From positions 1-64,000 of the forward strand of contig NZ_SMJU01000008.1 in assembly GCF_004348825.1 (NCBI RefSeq): 64,000 nucleotides of DNA, written 5' to 3'. A program made the translations under genes and the position numbers. The stretch is from Arundinibacter roseus (lineage in GTDB: Bacteria > Bacteroidota > Bacteroidia > Cytophagales > Spirosomataceae). Each line of letters starts with the position of its first letter. Positions within the stretch are counted from its first letter, which is position 1. This document shows, piece by piece, positions 8,864 through 16,964 of this stretch. The notes below the pieces were generated by a model. The model ran no database searches and had not been told where the DNA came from. It saw only the letters and a list, made by a program, of their open reading frames with translations.

Positions 8864-11800
8864 CTATTTTTCATATTCAATAACTTTTCTGAAAACTTGA
8901 TGTTCTTTGAACGGATTTGCTTTAAAATATTCTTGTCTCCTTTCCTCTGTTTTAAACCTAACATCTCGTTCACCCCAAATAACCCAAATAAACTTAGAGT
9001 TTGTTTCCGCAAGATATTTGTCAAACAAATCTTTTCGTATGTAAACGAAACTATGATTGTTGTTATAATCTGCGTGAAATTCAATATTCTTTGAAGATAG
9101 GTTTCCTTTGTCGTCAAGCAAATCAAATGTTTGAGGTTGGTTTATTAAATTCAAATGATTCGCAATCTCTTTTCCAACTATTGTAGTTTGTCCTGCGTTA
9201 TTGGTAGAACTATGATAACCTTCCCAATTATATTCCATTACAGGCATTAGTGTTTCAAATTCTTTGAAAGATGAAACTTCCTGTTCAATTTCTTCTGGGA
9301 AATCATTTTTTATAGTATCACTATCCCAAAAGACTGCTGGAAAATAACCTGGTTCTCCTTTTTTTATTTTTACTTTCTTTTTTTCGATTTCAAACTCTAA
9401 AACATCTTCGTTGTCGTAGGTTGCTTCTTGGCAATAATATAATTCGCCTGAAAAAGTGTAATGATTATGTCTTTTTTCGGGCAAGCGTTCCCATTTCAAA
9501 TTTTTAGTTCGAAATAATTTAATTGCTTCTTCATAATCGTCATTTGCAATGATAAATCCACGGATAAATGCAAAACAATTTCGTTCTATTAGCATATCTT
9601 CCTGAACAATGAATGAATCTAAACAAATCCAATCTCCATTATTACCTTTCAAATCTTTTACTTTCAAATATTCTTCAACGAAAGGCATTCCGCCATCTTC
9701 ATACCAATCAACAAGCGGTGTCTTAGTATCGCCTAATAAGTTATGAGTAAAAAACACTTCGCTTTTTTGCTTTTCAGGAAAACTCGGATCAATATCTGCA
9801 TCTGATAATCTAAACCTATCCCAATCTTTATCTAACAAACCTAAATCATCTCTTAGTCCTGCATTTTCGTAATATGCAATCCACGAATATTTTTTTCCAT
9901 AGCGTTCAACTATCGCTTGCTCTGTTCTTCCACCACTATAATAATTAGCGTTTCCAAGTGCTTTTTCTGCTTCTTTGAATAGCTCTTCATTCCACCCTAA
10001 ATCATAAATTCTCCAATAGATTTGTCGTCTAACTTTTTGCTTCTCTAGTGGGTTGGAATAAGAGCCTCCATCTTTTACAATTCGCCCAATAGTATAATTG
10101 CTAAAATCCATATGGATTGGTCCGTCATAACCATAATCTCGGTCTCCATAATCAAACTCACCCAAATTTCTAACACCTCCAAAAGTATAAGGTGGTCTTA
10201 TGTTTTTAATTTCTTTTTCAGTAAATAGACTTGGGTTATGAACTAAACCAATTTCAATAATTCGTCTTGAATAATCTCTTGCTAAAATATGTGTTGTTGA
10301 ATGTGGTGCATTTTCTTTAAAAATCAAGTCGAAAATCGTTTTTGATATTTCGGGTAGAATATGAATTCTAAAATTATCAGATGAAGTTGAATTGTGTTCT
10401 GCCATAACAACACCATACAAAGAAGCCAATGTTCTTTCCCAAACATATGGGTCGTTAAATTTTAGCGAATCATAAACCAATGTTGAAAATTCCTTTGGAA
10501 ACTTTCTTCCATAAAAGTAAAGTGCTTTTGTTGCCTTATCTCTTAAATTCCTATTAGTGCTTGTAAGAAACCAAACGATAACTCTTGATACAATATGTTG
10601 CTTTTCAGAAACAAGCTTGGATTCGCTTTCATTTGACCGACATTTCGCTTCAAATTCTAAGATATACTCTTCAAGATCGTAACTTTTCTTTCTAAAGTAT
10701 TCAGTCCAAGAAATATCTCGTTCATTCATTTTTAGATAAGCCAACAATTTTGAAAAGAAAACTGCATTCAATGGATGCTTTACATCACCAAGCGTTTTAA
10801 AGAAAAGATTATAGAAAGTTTCTTTGTTTTCATCTGCTCCTAAAAATAATTCAGCAACCAAATTAGTATCCCTGCCTTTTACAGCTTTTGCTGGCAAAAC
10901 AAAAAGCGAAGCAACAGACTTGCTGAATGTATAGCTTGAAAAGTTAATTCGGTCGGTAAAGCAATTCTTGATGAATTTTGGCAAATACTTAAAAGACGTA
11001 GATTTTGTAAACTTCAATAATTTATCTTTTTCACTCAATTCGTGAAATGAGGCTTGCTTTAGTTGTGGTAGAAGCAAACATAATGCAGAAATCACATCCT
11101 CAAAGAATGGATGTTGTTTACTATCAACTATAATTTTTTGAATAAACTTTTTACTTATAAAATATGAGATATCAGGATGCTTTTGGATTAAGTATTCTCC
11201 AACCATAAAACCTGCAAGGATATCGTAAGTAAAACTAACATACTCGCTTTTATCACGCATATCACGGGTTACAACTAAGCCTTCATTAATCAATATATCA
11301 GCCCGCGATTTGTCCTTTTCATAATCAGATTTTCCATCAATCAAATTGTAGAATTCATTTACTGGGATTTCTCTTGTGTTGTTATTCCATAAGAATAGCG
11401 ATAGCTTATTTAGTGTTTCTGCTATGAATTGTTCATTAGCCTTTAAAATTGGATTGTTGTTTGTTACTCTATTGTTGACTTGACTTAAGTATTCACGAAA
11501 CACATCATAAGATGATTCTTCCTCAATATTAACAGCGACCTCACCCGAAGTTTTCCAATTTGGATTTTTGATTTCGCAAAATATTTTTAGAAATATTGGG
11601 TCTCTAAATTTTTCAAGTGGTGCGAAAAACAAATCGGTCTTCAATTTATATTTAGAAAAATACTTTCTTACTGCTTCGTGTATTGTTTCATAGTCATCAA
11701 AACCATATAAATAATGAAATTCATTTGTTCTAGCCTTATCCCAAATCCTGTTAACATATGATTTTCTACAAGTGGTAATTACTATTAGGTTTTTTGTCTG

Positions 11801-13201
11801 CAATACTTTTGAAATAAATGCAGATAAATGGTTCTTCCAAATTGGTGAAAACAAGCGACTTGAAATAGTTTCATTTAATCCGTCTATTACTAATGGAAGT
11901 TGGGTGTTTAGAATTGAAGCATAAACATCAAGGGCTTGCAGAAAATCATCAAAGGTAAATTCTTGAGGAATGTCAAGGATTCTTCTTAATGCTTCAACTA
12001 TACTTGTTTCGTCAGTAAATTTATCTCCTGTAATAAAAATTGCAGGTTTCGAGTCTGCTATTTTTCGATAGGCTATATCACAAGAGATATGTGTTTTTCC
12101 TTTTGCTGCATCAGCTATAAAATGAATTACTCTTTGTTTTTTATGAAAATAGTTTCTAAAAAAACTATTATAACTTTCTCCAAAATCAGAAATTAAGTAT
12201 GAAATACTTGAGGCATCTTTGAAAGCTCGTGATTTTTCTTCAAAAGCTCTGTAATCTATTTTATTAAAATATTCAAAAAAGTTTTTATTTAATTCTTCTA
12301 AATCAAACTTTGGAAGAAGTTCTGGTGTGCAGTTTATAAAACAAGATTCAACAAAATCAATTTTTTCAAAAACATAGCTAATATGATTTTTGAATTCTTG
12401 GCAGATCAAGAAAAAATTTCCCCTTTGAATGTGTTCTTTCGATGAAAGCATTCTTTCATCTCGAAAGTCATATAAAGCTGTTTCAATTGCATTTGATTTT
12501 TCGAGTAATTCTTTTTTCAGTTCTCCAGTTAGTTTTGTGTAGTTTGAATCAATTAATAGAAAGTCAATTTTAGATTGAGTATATCTGTCAATAGTATGTA
12601 GGTCAGAATCATATTTATCTATCACTTTTTCAAAATTCTCATAAAATATTTTCTTGAACCAGTCTTGGTTAAATTCCAATTCCCCAAAAAAGAAACTACG
12701 AATCCCAATATGTTTTGAATCTTTTAGAAAATTAACAAATGAAGTTTCTCCCCAATGTTCCAGTGCGATTATTTTTCCCGAGGGAATTATTTTAGTTAAT
12801 TCGTTTTCAAACCAATTTCTTTCTCCTTTACTAAACTTTCCTTTGCTTGATAAGCTATCTGCTGTTAAATCTGTTTTTAAGCAAAGAAACCATTTAGTTA
12901 AGTCATTATGATTTCGAATTGCTGTTTCAAATGAACCCTCAATTGCCGAATCTCTTGAACCTACATTAAGTCGTCCTGTATCTCCAAAAAATTTGCATTG
13001 CCAACCCCATTTTTCTCCATTATGAAGTTTTAAATAAAATTCAACTCCACCATCACCGCCACTTCCATCTATTGGTGTGAATGTTCCAAGGTGTCCAAAT
13101 TCTTTTTGCGCTATTTGGTAACAAAATTGTTCAAAACATTTGGTCGTTTTGCCGTCATATGGTTTAAGTTTCGTGAAATCTACCTTGTCAATTGTAACCA
13201 T
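8864..13201 (-). CDS. Mrr-like nuclease fused to STAND NTPase, AVAST/Avs-like antiphage protein
   Basis: The 1445-aa protein has an N-terminal restriction-endonuclease-like domain: GSGGDGGVEF at about 47-55 followed by QCK at 68-70 fits the Mrr-type PD-(D/E)xK catalytic pattern. A P-loop NTPase follows, with Walker A ADAAKGKT at 363-370 and Walker B LPLVID at 435-440, then a long alpha-helical region likely to form HEAT/TPR-like repeats and a C-terminal part of unknown fold. This order (effector nuclease, STAND NTPase, long sensor) is that of Avs proteins, which sense phage proteins and then degrade DNA; the Avs4 type also has an Mrr-like nuclease. Assignment to a particular Avs type is not possible by eye. 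It occupies a 4.96-kb cassette, which is very large for an integron. Codon use is AT-rich. Confidence 0.78.
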   Translation of the reverse strand: MVTIDKVDFTKLKPYDGKTTKCFEQFCYQIAQKEFGHLGTFTPIDGSGGDGGVEFYLKLHNGEKWGWQCKFFGDTGRLNVGSRDSAIEGSFETAIRNHNDLTKWFLCLKTDLTADSLSSKGKFSKGERNWFENELTKIIPSGKIIALEHWGETSFVNFLKDSKHIGIRSFFFGELEFNQDWFKKIFYENFEKVIDKYDSDLHTIDRYTQSKIDFLLIDSNYTKLTGELKKELLEKSNAIETALYDFRDERMLSSKEHIQRGNFFLICQEFKNHISYVFEKIDFVESCFINCTPELLPKFDLEELNKNFFEYFNKIDYRAFEEKSRAFKDASSISYLISDFGESYNSFFRNYFHKKQRVIHFIADAAKGKTHISCDIAYRKIADSKPAIFITGDKFTDETSIVEALRRILDIPQEFTFDDFLQALDVYASILNTQLPLVIDGLNETISSRLFSPIWKNHLSAFISKVLQTKNLIVITTCRKSYVNRIWDKARTNEFHYLYGFDDYETIHEAVRKYFSKYKLKTDLFFAPLEKFRDPIFLKIFCEIKNPNWKTSGEVAVNIEEESSYDVFREYLSQVNNRVTNNNPILKANEQFIAETLNKLSLFLWNNNTREIPVNEFYNLIDGKSDYEKDKSRADILINEGLVVTRDMRDKSEYVSFTYDILAGFMVGEYLIQKHPDISYFISKKFIQKIIVDSKQHPFFEDVISALCLLLPQLKQASFHELSEKDKLLKFTKSTSFKYLPKFIKNCFTDRINFSSYTFSKSVASLFVLPAKAVKGRDTNLVAELFLGADENKETFYNLFFKTLGDVKHPLNAVFFSKLLAYLKMNERDISWTEYFRKKSYDLEEYILEFEAKCRSNESESKLVSEKQHIVSRVIVWFLTSTNRNLRDKATKALYFYGRKFPKEFSTLVYDSLKFNDPYVWERTLASLYGVVMAEHNSTSSDNFRIHILPEISKTIFDLIFKENAPHSTTHILARDYSRRIIEIGLVHNPSLFTEKEIKNIRPPYTFGGVRNLGEFDYGDRDYGYDGPIHMDFSNYTIGRIVKDGGSYSNPLEKQKVRRQIYWRIYDLGWNEELFKEAEKALGNANYYSGGRTEQAIVERYGKKYSWIAYYENAGLRDDLGLLDKDWDRFRLSDADIDPSFPEKQKSEVFFTHNLLGDTKTPLVDWYEDGGMPFVEEYLKVKDLKGNNGDWICLDSFIVQEDMLIERNCFAFIRGFIIANDDYEEAIKLFRTKNLKWERLPEKRHNHYTFSGELYYCQEATYDNEDVLEFEIEKKKVKIKKGEPGYFPAVFWDSDTIKNDFPEEIEQEVSSFKEFETLMPVMEYNWEGYHSSTNNAGQTTIVGKEIANHLNLINQPQTFDLLDDKGNLSSKNIEFHADYNNNHSFVYIRKDLFDKYLAETNSKFIWVIWGERDVRFKTEERRQEYFKANPFKEHQVFRKVIEYEK

Positions 13202-13467
13202 AATACTAAAATGTTAAGCGTTGGCAATAAATGGCTTTTTGGGTTTTGTTGCGTGTTGGCTATTGGGTGTGGCAAAACACAATGTGCCATTTGTGCGGTG
13301 GTAATAAAATTGAATTAAAAAAATGTGTGGTAGGGAAAATAAAAGATACAGAAGGGTAACTCGTTGTCCGATTTTAATATGGTTTGTATGTCTGTGTTCA
13401 CCTGTCAAAATGGTTTACTTTTTTCAGTTTATGTCGTTTTCTCGTGTCCGTGTCGTTCTCTACGCTT
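13202..13467. other. Noncoding leader of the STAND cassette
   Basis: About 266 bp separate the STAND start codon from attC-like site B. A 64-codon minus-strand frame (13,214-13,408) exists but has no recognisable similarity or signal. The region might carry the cassette's own promoter; I could not identify one with confidence. Confidence 0.45.
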
Positions 13468-13603
13468 GCTGGTAACGTTTTTCGGCTTGGCGATGTGGCG
13501 GATTTTTAGCACAAAAGTTCAATAGAATTCCTGCTGTTGAACCTTGCTCAAATGTTTCATAGAAGCACTTTAGCCACTATATTGCAAAACCGCTGTTAGC
13601 GAT
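13468..13603 (-). repeat. attC-like site B
   Basis: A 136-bp imperfect palindrome between the STAND gene and the 210-aa gene. Minus-strand R'' is ATCGCTAAC and R' is GTTACCAGC. The arms pair through GGCGATGTGGC and its near complement GCCACTATATTGC. It shares the core GGATTTTTAGCACAAAAG with sites C and D and is close to site C throughout the loop. Confidence 0.75.
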
Positions 13604-13608
13604 ATTTT

Positions 13609-14241
13609 TTATTCAATTCTGTCCGTTTTATATTTCTCTTTAAAGTCTCTAACTGTTTTTTTCTTGTCTTCATTGTTGAAGTTCAAATTGTCTTTATTAA
13701 AATACTTCTCTTTCAACTCGTTAAGTTCTTTTGTCTTTTCATACTCAAATTCTTTGTCGTAGATTTTGTCTATTCCAAAATAAAGTCTGTCTTCGTGAAA
13801 ATAAAAAAGTCCCCAATTTAATGTCTCGTCAAATATTATCAAATCGTCAGCAAAGAAAAGTCCTTCCCAATATTTAATTACCATCTTCCAGGTTAGTGTT
13901 ACAGATTGTCCACTTCTTTCGCTGTCAATAAATACAAATTTGTCAAACGGAATGGGTTTTGAGTAAAGCCATTTTTTAATTTCGCTTTCACAGTTTTCCG
14001 TCACTTCAAATTCTTCAATTGTCTTAAAGTATCTTTCATTAAATGGTTTCCATAATGGACCTGTTACCATTTTTGAACTGCTTATATAGTTTTGGACAAA
14101 TTCACTTGCTTCTTTGTCTAAAAAGAAAATTTGGTCTTTATGTTCCTGTGGTATTTGACTTGCTTCTTCTGGCGACCATAAAAAACTCCAAGTCTTTGGG
14201 AATTCAGTTGAATAAGTTTTTATATTGTCAAAGTTTACCAT
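13609..14241 (-). CDS. Cassette protein of unknown function
   Basis: I do not recognise this 210-aa protein. It is acidic/aromatic-rich in the first 150 residues, with segments PIPFDKFVFIDSERSGQS and WGLFYFHEDRLYFGID that look like alternating beta strands, and ends in a charged, lysine/glutamate/asparagine-rich helix (about 160-210). There is no signal peptide or membrane segment. Its size and compact alpha/beta look resemble single-domain immunity or antitoxin-like proteins often found in cassettes, but that is only an impression. The gene fills an 805-bp cassette, with its start 32 bp from the cassette end and its stop 6 bp from attC-like site B. Confidence 0.6.
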   Translation of the reverse strand: MVNFDNIKTYSTEFPKTWSFLWSPEEASQIPQEHKDQIFFLDKEASEFVQNYISSSKMVTGPLWKPFNERYFKTIEEFEVTENCESEIKKWLYSKPIPFDKFVFIDSERSGQSVTLTWKMVIKYWEGLFFADDLIIFDETLNWGLFYFHEDRLYFGIDKIYDKEFEYEKTKELNELKEKYFNKDNLNFNNEDKKKTVRDFKEKYKTDRIE

Positions 14242-14272
14242 TTTTGTTTCTGTGTATCGTTTTCTAAAATTA

Positions 14273-14408
14273 CCGCATAACGGTTTTCGGCTTGGAGATG
14301 TGGCGGATTTTTAGCACAAAAGTTCAATAGAATTACTGCTGTTGAATCTTGCACAAATGTTTGATAGAAGAACTTCAGCCGCCATATTGCCCAACCGATG
14401 TTGTGTGC
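14273..14408 (-). repeat. attC-like site C
   Basis: A 136-bp imperfect palindrome between the 210-aa gene and the AbiJ-like gene. Minus-strand R'' is GCACACAAC and R' is GTTATGCGG. The arms pair through GATGTGGCGG and CCGCCATATT. The loop is nearly the same as in site B (shared GGATTTTTAGCACAAAAG and a run of matches around TTCAATAGAATT). Confidence 0.75.
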
Positions 14409-14418
14409 CATATATTGT

Positions 14419-15219
14419 TCAATATTCGTTATTTGTAATTTTCTTACCTAAATATGTTGTCAAAACTGCGGATAAGCCAACAATTAACTCTGCTTCTACA
14501 TAAGTTGGTTGTCCGCCTTCTCGCAAGTGTCTGCCTTGTTCTGAAGTAAATCCCCAAATCTTTGAAATTGCTTCATCAAGCGGTTTTGGTACAATGTCAG
14601 GATACTTTTTTATTAGCTCTCCGAGTGTCATTTTGGTATTTCCTGCAATTTGCCTTGCCACGCATTCCAAAGAAGCTAATGAATGTTGAATGGCTCCTGT
14701 TATATCAGCATTTGGTCTTCTTGATAAATCATTTAATGCTTCTCTTATTTCAGTTTTTGCTGTACCAAGATTAGCTTTTTCCAAAATCGTAACCGCATTG
14801 CTTAATTCTATTTCAAAATTTTCATCGCCTCTAAATTCAATCTCTCCGTTTGTTAGTTTCCATCCTATTCCGTTTAATACAAAATAATCGTTTATTTCAT
14901 TTTCAAAAATTGATTTTTGATTTTGTTTAAGTCCGTTGTAAAGTCCTTCAATAATGTCGTAAACATAAAACCATTCACATTGAGTTATCAAATCCACAAC
15001 TTCATTATAAATATTGGGATATGCTGTCCAATTGTCTCTATCAGGAACTTTACGTAATACACGACAAATAATTTGTCGAGAAAATTGAGGTCCGCAACCA
15101 AGACTTTCAACAGTCTGAACGATATATTCTCGAAGTCCAATTGGTGCATCTTGTCGAACAGTTATTTCTTTTTCTTGCGTATTTAGTCCTTGTCTTTTGG
15201 AAAATGGTTTATTTAACAT
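14419..15219 (-). CDS. AbiJ N-terminal-like / HEPN protein, putative abortive-infection toxin
   Basis: The 266-aa protein begins with the FSKRQGL...LREYIV pattern that resembles AbiJ_NTD4-type domains of predicted abortive-infection proteins. The C-terminal about 90 residues (AIQHSLASLECVARQIAG, then TLGELIKKY and GFTSEQGRHLREG) match the pattern of HEPN-type C-termini with an RH motif, as in many predicted RNases of defence systems. It should be cytosolic. The start codon lies 25 bp from the cassette end and the stop 11 bp from attC-like site C, an exact fit to a gene cassette. The function is inferred from family resemblance, not demonstrated. Confidence 0.65.
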   Translation of the reverse strand: MLNKPFSKRQGLNTQEKEITVRQDAPIGLREYIVQTVESLGCGPQFSRQIICRVLRKVPDRDNWTAYPNIYNEVVDLITQCEWFYVYDIIEGLYNGLKQNQKSIFENEINDYFVLNGIGWKLTNGEIEFRGDENFEIELSNAVTILEKANLGTAKTEIREALNDLSRRPNADITGAIQHSLASLECVARQIAGNTKMTLGELIKKYPDIVPKPLDEAISKIWGFTSEQGRHLREGGQPTYVEAELIVGLSAVLTTYLGKKITNNEY

Positions 15220-15235
15220 AGGGTTTTGCTATATG

Positions 15236-15371
15236 ACACACAACGGTTTGGGGCTTTGCGTTCGGGCGGATTTTTAGCACAAAAGCCGAATTTTATTCTA
15301 ATGTTTCATAGTAGCACAAAAGTTCAATTTAGCACCTTAGCCCCGCTTTCGCCAAGCCCATGTTGGCTGAT
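15236..15371 (-). repeat. attC-like site D
   Basis: A 136-bp imperfect palindrome between the AbiJ-like and Fic genes. Minus-strand R'' is ATCAGCCAAC and R' is GTTGTGTGTC. Arms pair through GGTTTGGGGCTTTGCG and CGCCAAGCCCATG. It contains GGATTTTTAGCACAAAAG plus a second AGCACAAAAGTTCAAT unit in the loop. Confidence 0.75.
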
Positions 15372-15373
15372 GT

Positions 15374-16831
15374 TTATATTTCACTCGCTATTTGTGCTAT
15401 TGCTACAGTTAATATGTTTTCAAGATGTAGGCGAATGTTTTTCTCCTTTGATGTAACCTCATCTCTAATTGAAATTACATAAGGTTTAATATCAAGTGGT
15501 ATTATTGTATTGATATCTTCATTTGATAAAACTCCTTTATACTCTAAAAATGCACCAATAGCAATAACACTATCATCATAACCAAAATGGTGTAAAGTAA
15601 TTCCTAATTCATATTTTTTACCTTCAAACTTAATTCCAAATTTGAAATATGATTTTGGTAATAATCTGTTGAAATAGTAATTATGTTTATTTGCATAACC
15701 AACTATTTGCTCGTGATAATAATGTTGCTTTGACACATCATCAGGTCTGCCACTTCCAATATACAAAGAAATGCTATCATCAAATTCTGTTTCAAATTTG
15801 TGCTTATACTCATTAAGAAACAAACTACAATAATTAAAAACTTGCAATCTATTTTCAGCAAGTGTCCTTTCATATTGCTGTTGCTTTTCTTGTTGCTTTC
15901 TAAGAATTTTTTGTTTGAATATATTGGTTACTTCATTCAAAGATGTATTACTTACTTCTTTGATATTGAGTGCTTCTTCAATGTTACGTTTTTGAATTTC
16001 AGCAAAGTAAGTGATTAATTTTTGAGGATTGCCATTGTCTGCTTCTTCTAATGCTTGAATGTATTTTACTTTGGCTTCTTCTCTTAAAACTGTGATTGGG
16101 AAAAAATTATTTTTTATCAAAATTAGACTTGCAATAAGTCGTACAACTCTACCGTTTCCGTCTTGAAATGGGTGAATGGTTGTAAATGCGTGATGTACCC
16201 AAGTTGCAATGATAAGCGGATTTACATTTTGTTCAGAAAGTTCATTGTAAATCTCAATTAGCCTATCCATTTCGGCTTCTACGTGTTCAGGAGAACAATA
16301 CAACACAGTCGTACCATCTTCTCGTGTGGGATTATTTTCACGTTCCTTAAATCTACCTTTGATGAGTGGAATTTTGGTTTTGTTTCCAAATTGGTCTCTG
16401 CCTTCGGCAAATTCTTGATGTCTTGTTGTTAGTTGATGTAACTCACAAATAAATCCTTTTGTAAGAGGTCTATTTTCTCTAACGATGTCAAATATAAAAT
16501 CAACTGCATCTAAATGATCTTGCAAATGATTAAATAGTGTCTGTTTGGAAACATTGGTATCTCCGTGACTTACTAATGAAGATATAAAACCTTCCTTGAT
16601 TAAAGTTTCTGTAACACCTTTGTCAATATCATACATTCTTTCAACAATACCTGTTTCAATGGCGTGCCTCCTTTTTAGTCTGTTGATAAATTCTTTGTAT
16701 TCCTCTGAATTGGCTTGTAAAACTTCTCTGCGTGCAAACCAAGATGGTGCAATTTCATCTAATAAAGATGTATCACAAGTTTTCCAATTATCAGAAAACG
16801 AAATATAATTCCAAAGTCTATGTACTGTCAT
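15374..16831 (-). CDS. Fic family protein (adenylyltransferase-type toxin/enzyme)
   Basis: The 485-aa protein contains an intact Fic core motif HPFQDGNGR at residues 220-228, with the catalytic histidine at 220, so it should be able to transfer AMP or another nucleotide moiety to a protein hydroxyl. In the N-terminal part, TGIVER at 60-65 resembles the inhibitory (S/T)xxxE(G/N) motif of class II Fic proteins, with arginine replacing the last G/N. The C-terminal about 200 residues have no recognised domain. The gene is the first of the cassette array: its start lies 29 bp from the cassette end at 16,861, and its stop is 3 bp from attC-like site D. No antitoxin gene neighbours it, consistent with self-inhibition. 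Confidence 0.87.
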   Translation of the reverse strand: MTVHRLWNYISFSDNWKTCDTSLLDEIAPSWFARREVLQANSEEYKEFINRLKRRHAIETGIVERMYDIDKGVTETLIKEGFISSLVSHGDTNVSKQTLFNHLQDHLDAVDFIFDIVRENRPLTKGFICELHQLTTRHQEFAEGRDQFGNKTKIPLIKGRFKERENNPTREDGTTVLYCSPEHVEAEMDRLIEIYNELSEQNVNPLIIATWVHHAFTTIHPFQDGNGRVVRLIASLILIKNNFFPITVLREEAKVKYIQALEEADNGNPQKLITYFAEIQKRNIEEALNIKEVSNTSLNEVTNIFKQKILRKQQEKQQQYERTLAENRLQVFNYCSLFLNEYKHKFETEFDDSISLYIGSGRPDDVSKQHYYHEQIVGYANKHNYYFNRLLPKSYFKFGIKFEGKKYELGITLHHFGYDDSVIAIGAFLEYKGVLSNEDINTIIPLDIKPYVISIRDEVTSKEKNIRLHLENILTVAIAQIASEI

Positions 16832-16880
16832 CTTGTTTGTTTTTGTTTAAATATCAGCTAACGAGAATATATACGAAACC

Positions 16881-16922
16881 CAATTGCGGTTATATCTCAA
16901 ATTTGAGATATAACCGCAATTG
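16881..16922. repeat. Perfect 42-bp palindrome beside the array boundary
   Basis: The left half CAATTGCGGTTATATCTCAAA is followed directly by its exact reverse complement, with no spacer. It lies 19 bp outside the array end at 16,861. There is no T-run, so it is not a typical terminator. It could be a dimeric protein-binding site or part of a recombination target. Confidence 0.85.
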
Positions 16923-16964
16923 AATAAGTAGATTGGTAATGTAGTTGCAAAATGATTCCATGAG

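Larger units (their letters stand above)
8518..16861 (-). mobile_element. Integron-like gene-cassette array without integrase (CALIN-like), four cassettes
   Basis: Four minus-strand genes alternate with four attC-like palindromes. Using the G|TT crossover of integron attC sites, the cassettes are 15,244-16,861 (Fic), 14,281-15,243 (AbiJ/HEPN-like), 13,476-14,280 (unknown) and 8,518-13,475 (STAND nuclease). Each cassette begins with GTT plus six or so bases (R') that are complementary to the end of the attC in the same cassette (R''): Fic GTTAGCTGAT against ATCAGCCAAC (one mismatch), AbiJ-like GTTGTGTG against CACACAAC (perfect), STAND GTTACCAGC against GCTGGTAGC (one mismatch), unknown GTTATGCG against CGCTAAC (one base indel). 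Gene orientation relative to the sites is that of normal integron cassettes. The block is clearly AT-richer than its neighbours. No integrase gene is in the window. Confidence 0.75.

Noticed and set aside
8740-9126. Antisense or overlapping ORFs over the end of the STAND gene
   Set aside because: They are shadows of the long STAND frame and lack coding character.
13214-13408. 64-codon minus-strand frame upstream of the STAND gene
   Set aside because: It has a biased low-complexity look, no start context and no recognisable similarity; treated as noncoding leader.
8518-16861. Repeats as IS elements, retron or CRISPR-type units
   Set aside because: There is no transposase or reverse transcriptase, no short regular repeat/spacer array, and the cassette-specific complementary ends fit integron cassettes better.
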